Assembly: GCF_002940685.1 (NCBI RefSeq)
Contig: NZ_PNFP01000014.1
Coordinates: forward strand, 1 to 64,000
Origin: Ensifer adhaerens
Lineage (GTDB): Bacteria; Pseudomonadota; Alphaproteobacteria; Rhizobiales; Rhizobiaceae
Direction: 5' to 3'
DNA: 64,000 bases
The notes under the pieces are model-generated. The model was not told where the DNA came from, did not search any database, and was given only the letters and a program-made list of their open reading frames with translations. Shown here piece by piece: positions 9,292 through 17,687 of this stretch. How positions within the stretch are numbered: position 1 is the first letter of the stretch; each line of letters begins with the position of its first letter. A program made the translations under genes and the position numbers.

Positions 9292-9310
9292 TATATCATG
9301 TCATGATATA
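9292..9310. promoter_or_regulatory. MarR-type operator, site 2 (perfect palindrome)
   Basis: TATATCATG-T-CATGATATA, two perfect 9-base arms around one base. It ends 17 bases before the MarR start at 9328 and contains -10-like hexamers, so it fits autorepression; it could also control the divergent small gene at 8751-9050. Identical arms occur at 11891-11909. Confidence 0.75.
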
Positions 9311-9327
9311 AATAAAGGATGCGTTCC

Positions 9328-9801
9328 ATGCCTTCCAGCGTTCGTGTAAAGTCTGCGGTTTCAGTTTCCGGGACCACTCCAGGCGACCCGCTCGACCCCG
9401 GAGTGTTCAGTGGTCTTGCGGGGGTGAGGTTGGCTATGCGGCGTTTCCTTGCCAGCAGCGAGATCGAATTGTCGCGGGCGGGCATCACCTCCCAGCAATA
9501 CCAAGCGCTGTTGGTTATCAAGGCCGCGCAACAGAACAGGATCCGGATGCGAGGGCTCGCCGACGAGATGCTGATGCAGCACAACAGTGCCGTTCAGCTC
9601 GTCGACCGGCTTGAGGCGGCCGGCCTTGTGGAGCGCGCGCCATCTCCGATCGACAAACGAAGTGTTCTTGTCGGCTTGACTGCATTAGGCGAGACGGTAC
9701 TTGACGCATTGGCCAGGAAGCACCTGGTCGCCATGCTCGCCAACGAGCCCTTGCTGGCTGAATCGCTGACCCGGCTTCGCGAGCTTGCGCAAACGCGCTA
9801 G
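9328..9801 (+). CDS. MarR-family transcriptional regulator
   Basis: 157 residues. ATG 9328 is preferred over ATG 9319 because AAAGG ends 9 bases upstream of the former and abuts the latter. After a 30-residue tail, the MarR core is clear: ITSQQYQALLVIKAA (helices 1-2), RMRGLADEMLMQHNSAVQLVDRLEAAGLVERAPSP (helix-turn-helix, residues about 75-110), then the wing DKRSVLVGLTALG, matching the D-x-R motif. MarR proteins bind palindromes as dimers and release on binding a ligand. The perfect palindrome just upstream, repeated before two neighbouring transcription units, is its likely operator. The inducer is unknown; no obvious Cys sensor is present. Confidence 0.9.
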   Translation: MPSSVRVKSAVSVSGTTPGDPLDPGVFSGLAGVRLAMRRFLASSEIELSRAGITSQQYQALLVIKAAQQNRIRMRGLADEMLMQHNSAVQLVDRLEAAGLVERAPSPIDKRSVLVGLTALGETVLDALARKHLVAMLANEPLLAESLTRLRELAQTR

Positions 9802-9839
9802 TTTGGGCGCCAACCCATCGCACAGTTTTTGGGGTTCAC

Positions 9840-9861
9840 GGGCGCGTTGAGATCCGCGCCC
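9840..9861. terminator. GC-rich hairpin between convergent genes
   Basis: GGGCGCG-8 bases-CGCGCCC lies between the convergent marR and ClC genes. It is well placed to end both transcripts, but no T-run follows on either strand. Confidence 0.4.
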
Positions 9862-9871
9862 GAGCCGCCCG

Positions 9872-11326
9872 TTATTCATCACCCGGCGCCTGGCCTGCCT
9901 TATGGGAAGCGCGCCTCGCCCTGATGGCGGCTGCCAAGAAGACGTGCGACAGGCCGTGGTAGAGTGGATCGCGCGACAGAGTTCGCGACGTGATGTACCC
10001 AATCATTGAAACCGCCATGATCGGCATGATTGCCTGGTGGGCACCCGTCATCTCAAGGATAATCACGAAGGCTGTCATCGGCGCTTGCACAACCCCTGCA
10101 AAATAGCCGGCCATGCCAAGAATAGCTCCAAGACCGATACTCGTGCCGAGGACCAGGCCCACAGTGCTTCCAAATCCAGCTCCGACCGAGAGCGAGGGTG
10201 CGAAAATGCCGCCGGGTATCGTGGAAATCATCGAGAGGAAGCTCGCGACGATCTTCTGAATGAAAAAAAGCGGCGGTGCAGGATTGCCTTCGATCGCATG
10301 CCGCGCCTGCTCGTACCCCGTCCCGTATGTGGTGCCACCCGAGGTGATGCCGATTATCGCGACGCCCAGTCCGCAAAGACCGGCCAGAACCATCGTCCGC
10401 TTCAACTGGTCCGGCTGCGTCCAGCGCCGGATGCGCTGGCCCAGGTGAAGAGCAAGGCCACTGAACCCGGCCCCGAGCGCTCCTCCGCCAATGCCGCAAA
10501 CGATGATCAGAGCCCAGTCGCGCAAATGTGCTGGCGCAACGCTTGAAACGCCAAAAAAGTTGTAGCTCCCCGAAAGACCGAGTGCAGCCAGTCCCGACAG
10601 GATCACCGCACTCAGCACCACCCCATTCGAACGAGATTCGTAGGCGCGGCTCATCTCCTCAATTGCAAACACGATTCCTGCCAAAGGCGTGTTGAAGGCC
10701 GCCGCTATTCCAGCCGCCGAACCCGCGAGTATGAGACCTCGCGCGTGCGGGAGTTCGCCGAAGCGAGCGGCGGCAAGCATGATCGATGCGCCGACCTGTA
10801 CCGTCGGTCCCTCCCGCCCGATCGAGGCTCCGCAAGCGAGCCCCAGAATGGTCAGAACGATCTTCCCGAAAGCGATCCGCAGCGACAGGAGAAGAGGCCG
10901 CTCTGTCTCGTCCAGATGGCGTGCGGCGATCGCTTGGGGGATACCGCTTCCTTGCGAATTGGGAAAAAACCTGATCGCGGAACAAGCTGACAGCATGAAT
11001 CCGAGAGGTGTCAGCGCGAGCGGCGCCAAATAGGCCCACTGGCTCACCGAAGTGAACCTTGCGAACATCGCCTGCGCAAGGTCTGCAAGTTCGGCGAAGC
11101 CGACACTGACAACGCCGATCGCCATGGCGCCCGACCAAAACACAACCCTTGTTCGCCACTGGCCACGAGAACCCAGAACGACTTTGGACCGGCGCAAGAT
11201 TCTGAGTTTACGTTTGGGATCGGCATTGAGGGTTTCCGGCTCGGTCTGCTTGGCAAGATGTTGAGCCTTATTGGCAGGGTCTTGATTTGAAGGAGGATGG
11301 AGGCCTGACGCGTCAGACGTAGTCAT
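9872..11326 (-). CDS. ClC-family chloride/proton antiporter
   Basis: 484 residues with the ClC two-fold membrane fold. Anion-site motifs are intact: GSGIPQA (about 126), GREGPTVQ (about 168, containing the gating Glu), GGIFAPSL (about 375) and PLYHGLS (about 458, the coordinating Tyr). FAIEEM at about 221 keeps the internal proton Glu, so a 2Cl-/H+ exchanger rather than a channel is predicted. The N-terminal about 50 residues are polar and Lys-rich; no C-terminal CBS domains are present. The gene starts 45 bases after the small gene at 11372 and is probably the last gene of a three-gene unit from the operator at 11891. Such exchangers help acid resistance and charge balance, which fits the K+ and anion transporters nearby. 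Confidence 0.92.
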   Translation of the reverse strand: MTTSDASGLHPPSNQDPANKAQHLAKQTEPETLNADPKRKLRILRRSKVVLGSRGQWRTRVVFWSGAMAIGVVSVGFAELADLAQAMFARFTSVSQWAYLAPLALTPLGFMLSACSAIRFFPNSQGSGIPQAIAARHLDETERPLLLSLRIAFGKIVLTILGLACGASIGREGPTVQVGASIMLAAARFGELPHARGLILAGSAAGIAAAFNTPLAGIVFAIEEMSRAYESRSNGVVLSAVILSGLAALGLSGSYNFFGVSSVAPAHLRDWALIIVCGIGGGALGAGFSGLALHLGQRIRRWTQPDQLKRTMVLAGLCGLGVAIIGITSGGTTYGTGYEQARHAIEGNPAPPLFFIQKIVASFLSMISTIPGGIFAPSLSVGAGFGSTVGLVLGTSIGLGAILGMAGYFAGVVQAPMTAFVIILEMTGAHQAIMPIMAVSMIGYITSRTLSRDPLYHGLSHVFLAAAIRARRASHKAGQAPGDE

Positions 11327-11371
11327 TCTCGTTTGCGGGGCCCGGGCTCGATTGCGCGGTCCTTGGACCGT

Positions 11372-11662
11372 TCACCTCCCGGGCGAACCGCTTCTGGCGA
11401 GGCTCCTCAAAGCCTCATAGAGGATCGTTCCTCGAGCATCGGTTACCGCTTCAAACAGCCGGTTTCCCAGGCCCACCTTTATGTGGCGCAGGCCGGGACG
11501 CAGGTGCGGGTCCTTTTTCACGCGCACCGAAACCAATCCCAAATGGTGATAACGCTCAAAGTCGAACACCGATATCCCGAGTTGATCGGCGATGTACGCA
11601 TTCATCACGTTGAAATCGTCCGGCAGCGGAGCGCAGAGCTTTCGACGCCTCCTGTTTGTCAT
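11372..11662 (-). CDS. Small conserved protein, paralogue of 8751-9050
   Basis: 96 residues from ATG 11662, with GAGG 8 bases upstream. It shares with its paralogue NAYIADQLG, DFERYHHLG, GLGNRLFEA and GTILYEA. Basic stretches at residues 3-8 and 57-65 suggest a nucleic-acid or acidic-protein partner, but this is a guess. It lies between the 98-aa gene at 11556 (106-base overlap) and clc (45-base gap), so it is almost certainly co-transcribed with the chloride exchanger. Having one copy beside marR and one beside clc hints that the family works with this regulon. Confidence 0.65.
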   Translation of the reverse strand: MTNRRRRKLCAPLPDDFNVMNAYIADQLGISVFDFERYHHLGLVSVRVKKDPHLRPGLRHIKVGLGNRLFEAVTDARGTILYEALRSLARSGSPGR

Positions 11663-11852
11663 GAGTGAGCCTCTGAATATCGGAAGGTGCAAGCGTCTCG
11701 AAAGCCTTCACCGCTCGATCCATTACAGGCGCGAAAGCCCTTGACCGGTCCATCGGGGTTCCATTCATTTTGATTGAAATGCGGCAAGCCTCGTCTCGCG
11801 CATCGGGTCTTGTTTTTGCGAGCGTGATGACCTTGCGGCACAAGCTGGCCAT
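11556..11852 (-). CDS. Hypothetical 98-aa protein, first gene of the clc unit
   Basis: The chosen start ATG 11852 has GGAAGAGG about 13 bases upstream; an ATG at 11891 falls inside the operator and is unlikely. Residues 1-65 look like a genuine small helical protein (MASLCRKVITLAKTRP, then PVMDRAVKAFETLAPSDIQRL). The last 35 residues overlap the next gene by about 106 bases in another phase, which is unusually long and lowers confidence. No family is recognised. It is the first frame after the palindrome at 11891. Confidence 0.5.
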   Translation of the reverse strand: MASLCRKVITLAKTRPDARDEACRISIKMNGTPMDRSRAFAPVMDRAVKAFETLAPSDIQRLTHDKQEASKALRSAAGRFQRDECVHRRSTRDIGVRL

Positions 11853-11890
11853 ATCGCCCGCGGACCTCTTCCTTGTTGAGTATGTGACCA

Positions 11891-11909
11891 TATATCATGC
11901 CATGATATA
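11891..11909. promoter_or_regulatory. MarR-type operator, site 3 (perfect palindrome)
   Basis: TATATCATG-C-CATGATATA, identical in both arms to the site in front of marR. It sits 38 bases upstream of the minus-strand gene at 11852 and about 225 bases before the plus-strand EIIA gene, so it can control the clc unit directly. Confidence 0.75.
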
Positions 11910-12133
11910 AGCGTCGAGCCGACGATTCGGCCAAGGTCAACTGATCTTGCGGTGGTTGGATGGGAGGGATGTAGATCGATCGTGAACGGAGTTGATTGAA
12001 CCCCTAACAGTCCGAACCTGTTGTGGAGGTATGACCTTCAAGATCGACTGAAATGTGAGGGCGCCACGCGCATCGTCAGGCGGTTCTTGTGTTTGGAAGG
12101 AACTCACACAAGGAAAGCCGGTAAGGAGGGGCA

Positions 12134-12637
12134 ATGCAGATCGATGAGTTTCACTGGCAGCGAGAGCTGATTATCAATGCACCGTGCTGCGACGCGCGAT
12201 CGGCGCTTTTAACAATCGCCGAAGATCTTTCGGAGCGGACTGGATTCCCGATCAGGGACGTACTTGTACCACTGGAGGCGCGCGAGGGCCTCGGTTCGAC
12301 GGGGTTTGGAGGAGGATTTGCGCTTCCGCATGCATTGGTGCCGGGCTTGCGCTCGCCTGCAAAGGTGCTCATGACGCTTCGCAACGGCATAGACTTCGGA
12401 TCGCCTGATGATAGGCCTGTCGACATATTGCTGGCCGTGCTTTGGCCAAAGGGCGAGCTTCAAAGTTTCCTGCCGGCACTTGCAAAACTATGCCGGCCGT
12501 TCAGGTCGGCGCGCGTCCTGGAGGGTTTGCGGGGCGCGCAATCCAAGACAGAGGCGATGATGGTCCTACAGGTGTTTGACAACCCAGATCATTCGCCCCT
12601 TCGCAGCCCCGGGATCATCGGCGCAAAAGCGTTGTAG
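12134..12637 (+). CDS. PTS EIIA(Ntr)-like phosphotransferase protein
   Basis: 167 residues, AAGGAGG ribosome site 5 bases before ATG. The EIIA type-2 active-site region is clear: VPLEAREGLGSTGFGGGFALPHA, at about residues 48-70 (motif E-x-x-x-x-T-G-x-G-x-G-x-A-x-P-H), the final His being the phospho-acceptor. DFGSPDDRPVDILLAVLWP and the C-terminal helices also match PtsN. Rhizobial chromosomes carry a ptsN in the rpoN region, so this is probably a second, specialised copy. EIIA(Ntr) proteins regulate K+ uptake (TrkA, KdpD), which makes its place among TrkH, SulP, ClC and MscS telling. The C-terminal 20 residues are unstructured. Confidence 0.85.
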   Translation: MQIDEFHWQRELIINAPCCDARSALLTIAEDLSERTGFPIRDVLVPLEAREGLGSTGFGGGFALPHALVPGLRSPAKVLMTLRNGIDFGSPDDRPVDILLAVLWPKGELQSFLPALAKLCRPFRSARVLEGLRGAQSKTEAMMVLQVFDNPDHSPLRSPGIIGAKAL

Positions 12638-13074
12638 GCAATTGCAATGCGCCAGGAGGCATTTCGCCTCGACACCGATCGTTGCTGGCCAGTGCCGTCT
12701 TAACGTCGCATCAACCGACTTTCCCAGGTTCACAATCCCGTGAGATTATGGCGATTTGGGGTGGGATTCGTGGTTTTTTTGTGGCTAATATACCCCTGTG
12801 CACGAAATGTTGTACTGCATAAGGCGTATTTTTGAGATGAAAATTTAGAGATTTCCGGATCTTCGGCCTGCCGCGTTCTGCGGCGGGTCATTCTTTCGCC
12901 GGCAAGGCTATGATCAGATTTGCGGCGATTTTGGGCGGCCTGTTCAATTCGGAACAATCAGGGTCCGATGGGGCCCCGTCGTCACTTAGACCCCCCCGCC
13001 AATGAGAAGCGATCGCGACGACGACCCCGTTTCCCCGCCCCTTGTTTCCTCCAACACGATGGCTGGCTTAGCTG
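12638..13074. other. AT-richer intergenic region
   Basis: 437 bases with no supported gene. Bases about 12,750-12,850 are noticeably poorer in G+C than the flanks. A minus-strand frame at 12730-12957 has no ribosome site or recognisable protein and is rejected. The promoter of the MscS gene must lie here, but no clear -35/-10 pair stands out. Confidence 0.4.
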
Positions 13075-15251
13075 ATGATCTTTTCCTTCGTGCGAATTTT
13101 ATCGCTTTTTATCTCTCTTTTTGCCGCAGGGATGGCGCCCGCGCTTGCTCAGCAATCTGGTTTGCCCGGTGCCCCGGCGGGATCGTCAGATCTCTCCCAG
13201 CTACAGGAGCTGATCGACGTGCTGCGCGACGACCGCGAACGCGAGGCCTGCGGAAGATTGCCCGCGGGCGGGGCGGCGAAAACGTAGCACCCGATGTCAC
13301 CGGCAACTCGCTCGGAGCAAGGGCAGCGGACGTTACACGACGGTTTGCCGAGCACGCAGTCAAAACAGCTGCCGTATTCGCGACACAGCTGGCTTCGGCC
13401 CCCGCGACATTTTCAAAGCTGAACGGCGACGAGCGGCAGGTGCTTTTGCGCACCTTGCGCGATCTCGCGCTCGTCATCGTCGTGACCTACGGGCTCTTCG
13501 TGACCTTGCGCCTTTGCACAAGTCGCATCGATCAATCATTCGGCCGACGGGCTGCAACAGCCGGGATTGTCGAAAAGTCGATGCTGATCGCAGCTTCCGC
13601 CGCCGTCGATGTCGGGATCGTCGTTGCCGCCTGGGGCGGCGGGTACCTGGCTGCGCTTACGGTCTTTGGCGAAATCGGGCGGATGGATGTTCAGCAGACC
13701 CTCTATCTGAACGCCTTTATGATGGTTCAGTTGGCAAAGGTGGCACTCAGAACCGTGTTGTCGCCATTAGCCGGCGAGTTGCGGCTCCTTCGTGTGTCTG
13801 ATGAGGCGGCCCGCCGAACCAGTCGAATTCTGGCCTGGATCATCAGCATTCTCGGCTACGGCCAGTTGCTGCTCCAGCCAATCCTGTCGCAGACCGTTTC
13901 AGCTGCTTCCGGCCAGGCAACATCGGCGCTGGTGGCCCTCGTTGCCCTGATCATGGCTATTTCGGCAACGATCGCCAACCGGCGATCCGTCACGCAATGG
14001 CTGTTGTCTACGCCTGACCATTCCGCACGGCATCGTCAGGTCCGCTTTATCGCAGCACGGTGGCATTGGCCCGTTCTTGCCTATCTGACTTTCCTGTTTG
14101 TCGTCGTTCTGATCGGGCCCTCAGAACGGCTGTTCCTGGTGCTTTCCGCGAGCGCCCAGGCGCTCGTCGCAATCCTTCTTGGCCTCGTCGTTGCCGATTG
14201 GCTGGCCCGCGCAGTGACGAAGGGCGTACGTTTGCCAGAAAATGTCAACGAGCGGCTTCCGCTGCTCGAGCGGCGTGTGAACGGTCTCGTGCCGCGCTTC
14301 TTGATGCTCCTTCGCCTGGTGATACTGGCCGCAGTCTTGGCGATGGTGGCAAGCGCGATTGGCTTGTTCGATGTGGTCGGCGCTCTGCAATCGCGCGTTG
14401 GCTTGGCGTTCACCGGTTCGCTCGCCTCGGTTCTTGCCATACTGCTCTTTGCCTATGCGGCCTGGCTCGCGCTCACCTCATGGGTGGACTACCGCTTGAA
14501 CCCGGCTTTCGGCTCGATTGCAGCCTCGCGGGAAACGACGCTTCTGACGCTCCTTAGAAACGCCGCCACGATCGCTATCGTCGTGGTGGCTCTCATGTTC
14601 TCGCTGTCTCAGCTTGGGCTCGACATTGCGCCCCTGTTGGCGTCTGCAGGCGTACTCGGACTTGCCATCGGGTTCGGGGCGCAAAAGCTGGTGCAAGATG
14701 TCATAAACGGCGTCTTCATTCAGCTGGAGAACGCGATCAATGTTGGCGACGTCATCGCCATTGGCGGTACGACCGGTACGGTCGAACGGCTGACGATCAG
14801 GTCCGTCAGCCTGCGCGACGTGCACGGCGCCTACCACATCATCTCGTTCTCGTCGGTCGATATGGTCACCAACCACATGCGCGACTTCTCGTTCCATGTC
14901 GGGGATATCGGCATCGCATACCGTGAGGATGTCGAGGATGCGCGTGCAGCGCTCGTCGATGCATTCCAGGAGTTGCGATCGGATCCGGACTTGAGCGATT
15001 TCATTCTCGGCGACATGGAGTGGTTCGGGGTACAGAGCCTGGGCGACAGCGCGGTCATCGTTCGGGTGCGTATCAAGACGACGCCCGGCAAGCAGTGGGC
15101 GATCGGACGGGCGCTCAACGGCGCGGTCAAGCGGATTTTCGGCGCCCGCGGCATCGAACTGCCGTTCCCGCACCAGACGATCTATTTCGGTGCGGACAAG
15201 AACGGAGAGGCGCCACCGGCGTTCTTCGCCATGGCAGCGCCGAAGCCGTAA
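13075..15251 (+). pseudogene. MscS-family mechanosensitive channel (YbiO type), frameshifted near the N-terminus
   Basis: Two overlapping frames together make a typical large MscS protein of about 725 residues. From ATG 13075 there is a clean signal peptide (FVRILSLFISLFAAGMAPALA) and the linker SDLSQLQELIDVLRDDREREA. The rest, RKIARGRGGENV onward, is one frame away from about 13,248; restoring one C in GCCTGCGG joins them. Downstream lie several membrane helices, then the pore helix and beta domain (GVLGLAIGFGAQKLVQDV, GVFIQLENAINVGDVI, GTVERLTIRSVSLRD) and the C-terminal domain (VIVRVRIKTTPGKQW). Such channels release solutes on hypo-osmotic shock. Either a true null mutation or an assembly error; an internal start might still give a pore fragment. 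Confidence 0.75.
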
Positions 15252-15389
15252 TGGGGTGCGTTGACGAGCGATAGGCGCTATTTCCAAGCAAAGCCGTGCA
15301 TGCGGTCGCAGCTTTGATGATGAAGCGCCACAAGTGCGGTGACCGTTCGACGGCGCCACCCGTGGACGAAGTGGCGCCGTGTGCCTGCT

Positions 15390-16087
15390 TCAAATCAGGA
15401 GCAGAAGGAAGAACGGAAGCGTTTCGGCGACGGCCTCGCCCGTTGCCGCGGCGGTCGTGTCTGCCGCGATCTCCGTCACTATCCCTGTAGTCGTTGCCGT
15501 CGTTTCGCCGAATTCACCTCCCGTCGAAACGGAAATGCTGGCCTCAATACCGCTGGCATCTCCCTCAGTCGAAGAGACCAGCGCCGACGAATTCGACACG
15601 GCCGCATCATTGACGCTGTTTTGCAAGGCCGTGGCGACCGTTGGCAACTCCAGATTGTTCACCGAGTTCGCGCCAAGCTCCGTCTCACCGATTGCCTCAT
15701 TGCTCGACTGGCTTGCCGTTGCCAGCGGATCGCTCGTCGTCCCCTGGCCGTCGCTCACTTCGCCACTGCCGTTTGCTTCGCCGTCTCTCGGTCCGCCATC
15801 AAGGCCGTCGTTGCCGTCTTCGTCGTCGCTGCCCTCGGACGAGGAGTTGCTTGACGAGGACGCATCGCTGCTGTCCTCGCTCTGGGGGTCATCGTCCATT
15901 CGTTGTTGCGGCTGCCGGACGTCGTCGTCTCTTGCGATCTGGCCCATTTCGACGTCGCCGTCGTTTGCGCCGTTCCCGTCAGGCAGCCCGTTATTCTGGC
16001 CGCCGCGTCCTGGCCGCCCTGGTTTCCACCATCGTTGCCGCCATTGTTCTGGCCGCCCACGCGCGCCCTGTAGTATTTCAGGCGCAA
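15390..16087 (-). CDS. Low-complexity acidic Asn/Gly/Asp/Ser-rich protein, apparently frameshifted
   Basis: The minus strand carries a biased-composition protein: first GGQNNGGNDGGNQGGQ from TTG 16087, then, one frame over from about 16,005, GGQNNGLPDGNGANDGD. A Ser/Asp/Glu stretch (SSDASSSSNSSSEGSDDEDG), a Thr/Ala-rich part and a hydrophobic end (LPFFLLLLI) follow. The repeated GGQNN motif on both sides suggests one protein with an indel. The upper frame without the shift remains open to 16310 but looks random. Such proteins are usually secreted or surface, yet no signal peptide is seen. No family assigned. Confidence 0.4.
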
Positions 16088-16336
16088 GGCGGTTCAGTCC
16101 GAAGGTGCAAAAACGCGAAACCGGGACGCGATCATAGCCCTTGCCAAAGGGAGCCTGACGATGGCCCCACGAACAGGCGCGATGAAGGACGCCGAGACGC
16201 GCTGGCCGGAGGGTACTTTTGCCTTCACGGGCTGCTGATGCGGCGTCGCCAAGCGTCCAAAGAGATTTGACCAAGGGCTTGTCCGGAAAGGGGGAGACGC
16301 TAACATCCATCGCGCCCGAAACAACGCGGTGAACCG

Positions 16337-16948
16337 ATGCTGAACCTCACGCTGGATATCAACTGCTTCGCCGACGTCGAGGAAAGTCGACCGATTCGGG
16401 GTGACATCCTGAAAATTACTGAAGCCGCAAGGCGCGGAGAAGCCGATGTCGCGATTTTGGCTTCGAGCTCCTTCGAGTGTCAGCCCGGAGGCGGCAGCTT
16501 CAACCGACTTGCCGACTTCCGCGCACGCATGGTTGAGATCGGCCTTGGCGAGATTACTTTACTGCGCCCCATCGCGAGACACGGTCGTTCGTTTCATGGA
16601 TTCGGCATCATGAGCGATGAGGCGGCGGTTCTCCGCGAGCGGCTCATTTTCAGAACCCTTTTTCCAACCATACCGGCACGATGGTCTGACTTTGCCGCGA
16701 TAAATGGACTCGATAAGAGGGATCTCTGCAGTGCCGGTGCCTGGAAGTGGCGCAATTGCCTGGGGGCGGCTCAAACCTTCTGGGCGCATGAGAATGCGCA
16801 GCGCGATATCTTTGTGACCAGCGATCAAAGCTTTTCACGCCTACGAAACAAAGCGGAATTTGCTGGTGCCGTTATTTTGACTCCGACACAGACTGCTCAA
16901 ATGTTGGCTGACCGACCAGCGGTCCGTCGGCATACGCGAGAAATGTAG
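16337..16948 (+). CDS. PIN-like domain protein
   Basis: 203 residues. The N-terminus LNLTLDINCFADVEE has the strand plus Asp of a PIN nuclease site. The C-terminal RDIFVTSDQSFSRLRNK gives the second acidic pair on a strand, as in VapC-like proteins, and the last strand is GAVILTPTQTAQML. The middle (residues 60-150) is longer than in VapC toxins and there is no adjacent antitoxin gene, so a standalone PIN-like enzyme is more likely than a toxin. ATG 16337 has only a weak upstream site. Ribonuclease activity is inferred from the fold only. Confidence 0.6.
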   Translation: MLNLTLDINCFADVEESRPIRGDILKITEAARRGEADVAILASSSFECQPGGGSFNRLADFRARMVEIGLGEITLLRPIARHGRSFHGFGIMSDEAAVLRERLIFRTLFPTIPARWSDFAAINGLDKRDLCSAGAWKWRNCLGAAQTFWAHENAQRDIFVTSDQSFSRLRNKAEFAGAVILTPTQTAQMLADRPAVRRHTREM

Positions 16949-17000
16949 ACGCCCGTCCGTTGCCGCCGCAGCGCCTCCGGAGACACTGACATGTGTGCGG

Positions 17001-17369
17001 TCATTCTATGCGGCAAGGTATCGTCTGCCATTTCGAATGACGCGCGTTGAGCAAAGTCGAATTCCCATCCACCACGAGCCACAGCTCGTCGCCCAAGGGA
17101 CGAACCGTGAGGGGGTTTCGTTTCTCCTTGCCCGTCGCCGCCGACAGCATGTGACGGTGCGCATTGATGATGCCTCGTTCGCGCGCACGCGCGTTGACCA
17201 ACTGACCAAGCGGAATCATAACGTGTGGTTCGTCAAGGTTGAAGTAGAGCGCAGGGTCATCCGGAAGCCGCGAGAGCAACGCAGCAATTTCTCGGTTCAA
17301 TTCAATCTGCGCAAGGGCGCCGTCAGTTCCAAGAGTGAGGTACCTCGGCGACGTTTCTTCAGCTTTCAT
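17001..17369 (-). CDS. ParB/sulfiredoxin-fold-like small protein
   Basis: 122 residues from ATG 17369 with AGAGG 6 bases upstream. The core PHVMIPLGQLVNARARERGIINAHRHMLSAATGKEKRNPLTVRP, then LWLVVDGNSTLLNAR and IPC, follows the ParB N-terminal pattern (target loop, Arg-rich motif, V-D-G-N-x-T for the nucleotide-binding turn). It is too short for a partition ParB and has no HTH domain, and no parA is near. Similar small proteins are scattered on rhizobial replicons, without known function. CTP or ATP binding would be an inference. Confidence 0.6.
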   Translation of the reverse strand: MKAEETSPRYLTLGTDGALAQIELNREIAALLSRLPDDPALYFNLDEPHVMIPLGQLVNARARERGIINAHRHMLSAATGKEKRNPLTVRPLGDELWLVVDGNSTLLNARHSKWQTIPCRIE

Positions 17370-17435
17370 GCAGTGCCTCTGAGAGAGTCCTGATGTGTGG
17401 CTCGAGCGACGGCAACTTTCGTGCCGCAAAGAAAG

Positions 17436-17455
17436 GCCCCGCTGGTAGGCGGGGC
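17436..17455 (-). terminator. Rho-independent terminator, minus strand
   Basis: GCCCCGC-6 bases-GCGGGGC; read on the minus strand the stem is followed by CTTTCTTT. It lies below the XRE regulator and small ORF, so it would end their transcript before the ParB-like gene. Confidence 0.6.
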
Positions 17456-17473
17456 GAGTATCGCACCCATGGC

Positions 17474-17638
17474 TCACTGGGCGCGGGTAGGAGTGCAGTC
17501 CAACAGAAACTGCTCATGTACGCTAAGTGGATAGCTCAGGGGAGGGAAGGTCTGTTTTCCTGATTCCGGTACGCCCATGCATAAAAACCCGGTTGCAAGC
17601 GTTACAGCGTAAACGCGTGGCCGGCGCCTGAACGCCAT
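17474..17638 (-). CDS. Possible 54-aa small protein
   Basis: From ATG 17638 the frame gives an Arg-rich start (MAFRRRPRVYAV), a short hydrophobic stretch TLATGFLCMG, and a polar tail. It could be a small exported or membrane peptide. There is no strong ribosome site, and the only support is its position between the XRE gene and the terminator at 17436-17455. Confidence 0.25.
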   Translation of the reverse strand: MAFRRRPRVYAVTLATGFLCMGVPESGKQTFPPLSYPLSVHEQFLLDCTPTRAQ

Positions 17639-17687
17639 AAACAGATCACGGGACAGCAACGGCCCATCGGCCGGTTGAAGGTGATCG

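Noticed and set aside
12730-12957. Minus-strand ORF
   Set aside because: No ribosome site or recognisable protein; lies in an AT-richer intergenic region.
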